Assembly (NCBI GenBank): GCA_002373085.1
Contig: DFJP01000105.1
Location: 1 to 8,880 of the forward strand
Source of the DNA: Caryophanales bacterium UBA3668
Lineage (GTDB): Bacteria > Bacillota_I > Bacilli_A > RFN20 > CAG-826
DNA: 8,880 nt
Reading direction: 5' to 3'
Positions 8,501-8,880 of the stretch are shown here, piece by piece. The notes under the pieces were generated by a model. The model ran no database searches. It saw nothing but the letters and a program-made list of their open reading frames with translations, and was not told the DNA's origin. Within the stretch, counting starts at the first letter, position 1. Each line of letters opens with the position of its first letter. The translations under genes and the position numbers were made by a program.

Positions 8501-8554
8501 AAACCACTTACACGTGCAGACTTAATTACCGCATTAGTATCTTACGAACAATAA
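5501..8554 (+). CDS. Large membrane sensor: degenerate GGDEF, GAF-like, Cys-PAS, degenerate GGDEF, degenerate EAL
   Basis: This 1017-residue protein appears to be a receptor rather than an enzyme. Two transmembrane helices (about 17-41 and 45-70) are followed by a charged helical linker (78-125). Residues about 150-285 keep the GGDEF fold but have DGKSL (214-218) at the signature. About 315-475 looks GAF-like. About 485-580 is PAS-like and holds C527, C530, C538 and C541 in a CxxC-x7-CxxC arrangement. About 590-745 is a second GGDEF-like domain with NPTTL (663-667) in place of the signature. The C-terminal EAL domain (about 765-1010) retains E792, N855, E887, D917, K938, E977 and Q995, but the first Asp of the DD pair is V916 and the first Glu of EGVE is V974. 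Loss of a metal ligand and a key Glu predicts c-di-GMP binding without hydrolysis, as in LapD-type receptors. It is the last gene before the terminator. GAF and PAS boundaries are approximate. Confidence 0.88.
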   Translation: MERNKKKNSIKTILKSFSLLPVFMAVLASLIIAPLAVVYVIKEDIAFLIVAVVILVFLLFGYVFVIFYISRMVREIFFNQIYAKTYRNFKKIIKNDISFERYDDQNIVEIDELNEMVDDLKKKLDGGFLVIREQDYSSLNLEYIDKSKKLITFESFKKNIAHIIYLSQSFRNMVISISYPINRPLEEEDKDRILNLYAKVFEDYSNPLFIYGEDGKSLLIYLPVISSLSRVKEQLELSLPDSGVVVRGVNGLENYSPKFAAVVYPYSTEEYILSDLRYAKRQDKEINFFIPNRTERNSEKDTLMNTSMNVNYMSKIVSCIYELNYDTVDNEKNIKVLKKLVNDLASYHNIDEAGIIYYNEAIKAYMPYVTADNSNLFKVGDKIDPYFVNLLANNADPDNSYYFFSRNHANNLLGRQFDLYGITSGFYQLARNRSGFPISLVYFFNRKGVLNLNSYLRESFFVICSRLSGYFNQKEGADYVDVRNSENEYILSMSDYMMYKVNDDFNLVYLSNGLKKAFPKAEVGKPCHKCFYGLDRPCHDCPIKTYKKKSATINKSGYDISLTLNDRKSPLRTLLCTRNDSSSEINTKDLFDREFLTFSYLSLLNTLKNEYYSNGRGYILLISIDNSEDFISSQGSEGFLFATRCLIRNIKNKLKTNDVFIYNPTTLAIHLANKGHADILNICENIYELSKEHYFDDGSKDKFNLTYLPIGYPRGYASADDFIRHMTDVYHNTSYDRNKDFIYFCDYPISRSASKRDFMLSVIENEFSGQTSNSVNLQPIVSVKNRHIFGAEILLRINDVHRNIFFNAEEISRIAESENKTHIITESIVNFVGKLYKDYGKSIFKLHDFGRIAINIDQTYLKDPNLIKAVIKLCEANNLPNNFISFEIPEEMIPDNIDKIKRFADELSNYHIYFSVDRYTGAYIGSEKLKDLGFNEVKIARDLITKIDKDPIQLKAVADIVKNAKNVGISIACVGVENEAQFKALKNLDSEMVVQGYYLYKPLTRADLITALVSYEQ

Positions 8555-8559
8555 CAAAT

Positions 8560-8586
8560 AGGATCGGTTGTCCGATCCTTTTTTTT
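8560..8586 (+). terminator. Intrinsic terminator of the operon
   Basis: A perfect 8-bp stem (AGGATCGG, 8560-8567, with CCGATCCT, 8572-8579) closed by a TTGT loop is followed by a run of eight T (8579-8586). It starts 5 nt after the stop codon of the 1017-residue protein. Confidence 0.95.
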
Positions 8587-8691
8587 CACGTAAAGTATTT
8601 AATTTTAATTAAAGCAAAAGAAATTAAATAAGTTAAGTCAAGTAGATTTAATGTTTTTCTTTTTGGTGACTTTTTCTTTGAAGAAGGCACA

Positions 8692-8829
8692 ATGAAAACA
8701 AGTTTGCTATATGGATTGTTTAAAAAACTAGGTATAATTTACTTAGTTTCGAAACAAACTCCACTAGTAAACATACCGAAGATAGTACAGGCAAGTTTAC
8801 GACATGTGGCAACTGCAGCTACCTTGTGA
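8692..8829 (+). CDS. Possible 45-residue small protein or leader peptide
   Basis: An ATG at 8692 is preceded by AAGAAGG (8681-8687) at a short 4-nt spacing and opens a 45-codon frame ending in TGA at 8827-8829. The product would start MKTSLLYGLFKKLGIIYLV and be basic and hydrophobic, with no family I recognise. Against it: it uses ATA and CTA repeatedly, codons that are scarce in the neighbouring genes; a -10-like box and a palindrome lie inside the frame; and the stop falls in the loop of the terminator at 8815-8849. A frame of this length can arise by chance. For it: the ribosome binding site, and the end at a terminator, which would suit a leader peptide. Confidence 0.25.
   Translation: MKTSLLYGLFKKLGIIYLVSKQTPLVNIPKIVQASLRHVATAATL
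8725..8749 (+). promoter_or_regulatory. -10 box inside an operator-like palindrome
   Basis: TATAAT at 8733-8738 is a consensus -10 element. It sits within an inverted repeat of 10-base arms, AAACTAGGTA (8725-8734) and TACTTAGTTT (8740-8749), which match at 9 of 10 positions around the 5-bp spacer TAATT. A repressor dimer bound here would block RNA polymerase. No good -35 box is found at 16-18 nt spacing (the nearest TTG, at 8716, is only 11 nt from the -10 box), so the promoter would need an activator, or the -10 match is chance. Transcription would begin near 8745. Confidence 0.45.
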
Positions 8830-8849
8830 GGAAGGCCGCTGCTTTTTTT
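8745..8849 (+). ncRNA. Candidate structured small RNA or attenuated leader, class unknown
   Basis: Downstream of the -10-like box several segments are complementary in nested order. AGTTT (8745-8749) can pair with AAACT (8756-8760). CCAC (8761-8764) can pair with GTGG (8806-8809), enclosing a perfect GTAAAC (8767-8772) / GTTTAC (8795-8800) stem. The terminator hairpin follows at once. GTGGC (8806-8810) can instead pair with GCTAC (8818-8822), which would break both the outer helix and the terminator stem, as in a riboswitch or attenuator. The sequence does not fit the c-di-GMP, T-box, TPP or purine consensus patterns I know. The ends are estimates, and single-sequence folding is weak evidence. 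Confidence 0.35.
8815..8849 (+). terminator. Intrinsic terminator in the downstream intergenic region
   Basis: GCAGC (8815-8819) pairs with GCTGC (8838-8842). After a 2x2 internal loop, CCTT (8822-8825 region) pairs with AAGG (8832-8835), leaving GTGAGG (8826-8831) as the loop. Seven T follow (8843-8849). As the long operon already ends at 8586, this must end a separate transcript. Confidence 0.8.
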
Positions 8850-8880
8850 CTGATAATAGAATTTGGTTATTTGATTATCA

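Larger units (their letters stand above)
8587..8880. other. Intergenic region with probable regulatory RNA content
   Basis: These 294 bases hold no confident protein gene on either strand. The first 100 bases are very AT-rich and include a perfect A/T palindrome, TTTAATT (8598-8604) with AATTAAA (8607-8613). The right half is less AT-biased and carries a -10-like box in a dyad, complementary segments and a terminator, listed separately. The last 30 bases (8851-8880) have no start codon for a downstream gene. Confidence 0.6.

Noticed and set aside
8795..8825. T-box-like stretch (GTGGCAAC followed by TGCAG)
   Set aside because: It resembles the GGGTGGNACCGCG box only loosely, the flanking antiterminator helices cannot form, and there is no room for a Stem I specifier domain.
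8745..8849. tracrRNA-like or SRP-RNA-like element
   Set aside because: GCAAGTTTA and the poly-T hairpin faintly recall a tracrRNA, but no cas gene or repeat array is present; the conserved SRP loop (GGAAGGAAGCAGCC type) is not present.
8745..8849. c-di-GMP riboswitch, attractive because of the neighbouring operon
   Set aside because: The conserved GEMM-I and GEMM-II core sequences I know are not visible, and the RNA lies after the operon terminator, so it would control a different gene.
1..8880. Mycoplasma-type genetic code (TGA as tryptophan)
   Set aside because: Tryptophan is encoded by TGG and TGA serves as a stop at 4762-4764 with normal overlap, so the standard bacterial code applies.

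Overview
The window is AT-rich (about one third G+C by eye), uses the standard genetic code (tryptophan is TGG and the long frames contain no internal TGA), and carries strong purine-rich ribosome binding sites of the AAGGAGG type. All genes are on the + strand, packed with gaps of 0-28 nt or overlaps of 1-4 nt. This style, together with an ER/SipW-type signal peptidase and McrB/DUF2357-type genes, suggests a low-GC Firmicute, perhaps an uncultured Bacilli/Erysipelotrichia-like gut lineage. The assignment rests on gene style only; no marker gene is present.

Layout: (1) 1-252, the C-terminal end of a probable McrB-like AAA+ ATPase. (2) 281-2245, a DUF2357/McrC-like protein with no visible nuclease domain but a coiled coil and a very acidic tail that contains a two-copy motif. 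(3) 2248-3210, a membrane signal peptidase I of the Ser-His (SipW/Sec11) type with an enlarged catalytic region. (4) 3211-4764, a membrane protein with a degenerate GGDEF domain and an apparently intact EAL c-di-GMP phosphodiesterase domain. (5) 4761-5501, a nucleoside phosphorylase/MTA-SAH nucleosidase-fold protein whose catalytic residues are replaced. (6) 5501-8554, a 1017-residue membrane protein with degenerate GGDEF, GAF-like, cysteine-containing PAS, second degenerate GGDEF and degenerate EAL domains. A strong intrinsic terminator at 8560-8586 closes the operon.

The last 294 bases (8587-8880) hold no confident gene. They contain a -10-like box inside a near-perfect palindrome, a run of complementary segments that could fold as an RNA, and a second intrinsic terminator at 8815-8849. 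This could be a small RNA or the attenuated leader of a gene beyond the window. A 45-codon open frame with its own ribosome binding site covers the same bases and ends in the terminator loop, so the two readings compete.

How the genes may work together (inference): one intact EAL enzyme is co-transcribed with three apparently catalytically dead relatives of nucleotide enzymes (two degenerate GGDEF domains plus a degenerate EAL in one protein, and a nucleosidase-like protein). These look like sensors or receptors. They share a transcript with an AAA+/DUF2357 pair and a dedicated-looking signal peptidase. A plausible reading is a membrane-located nucleotide-signalling module that controls export or processing of surface proteins. 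The combination is not one I recognise as a described system.
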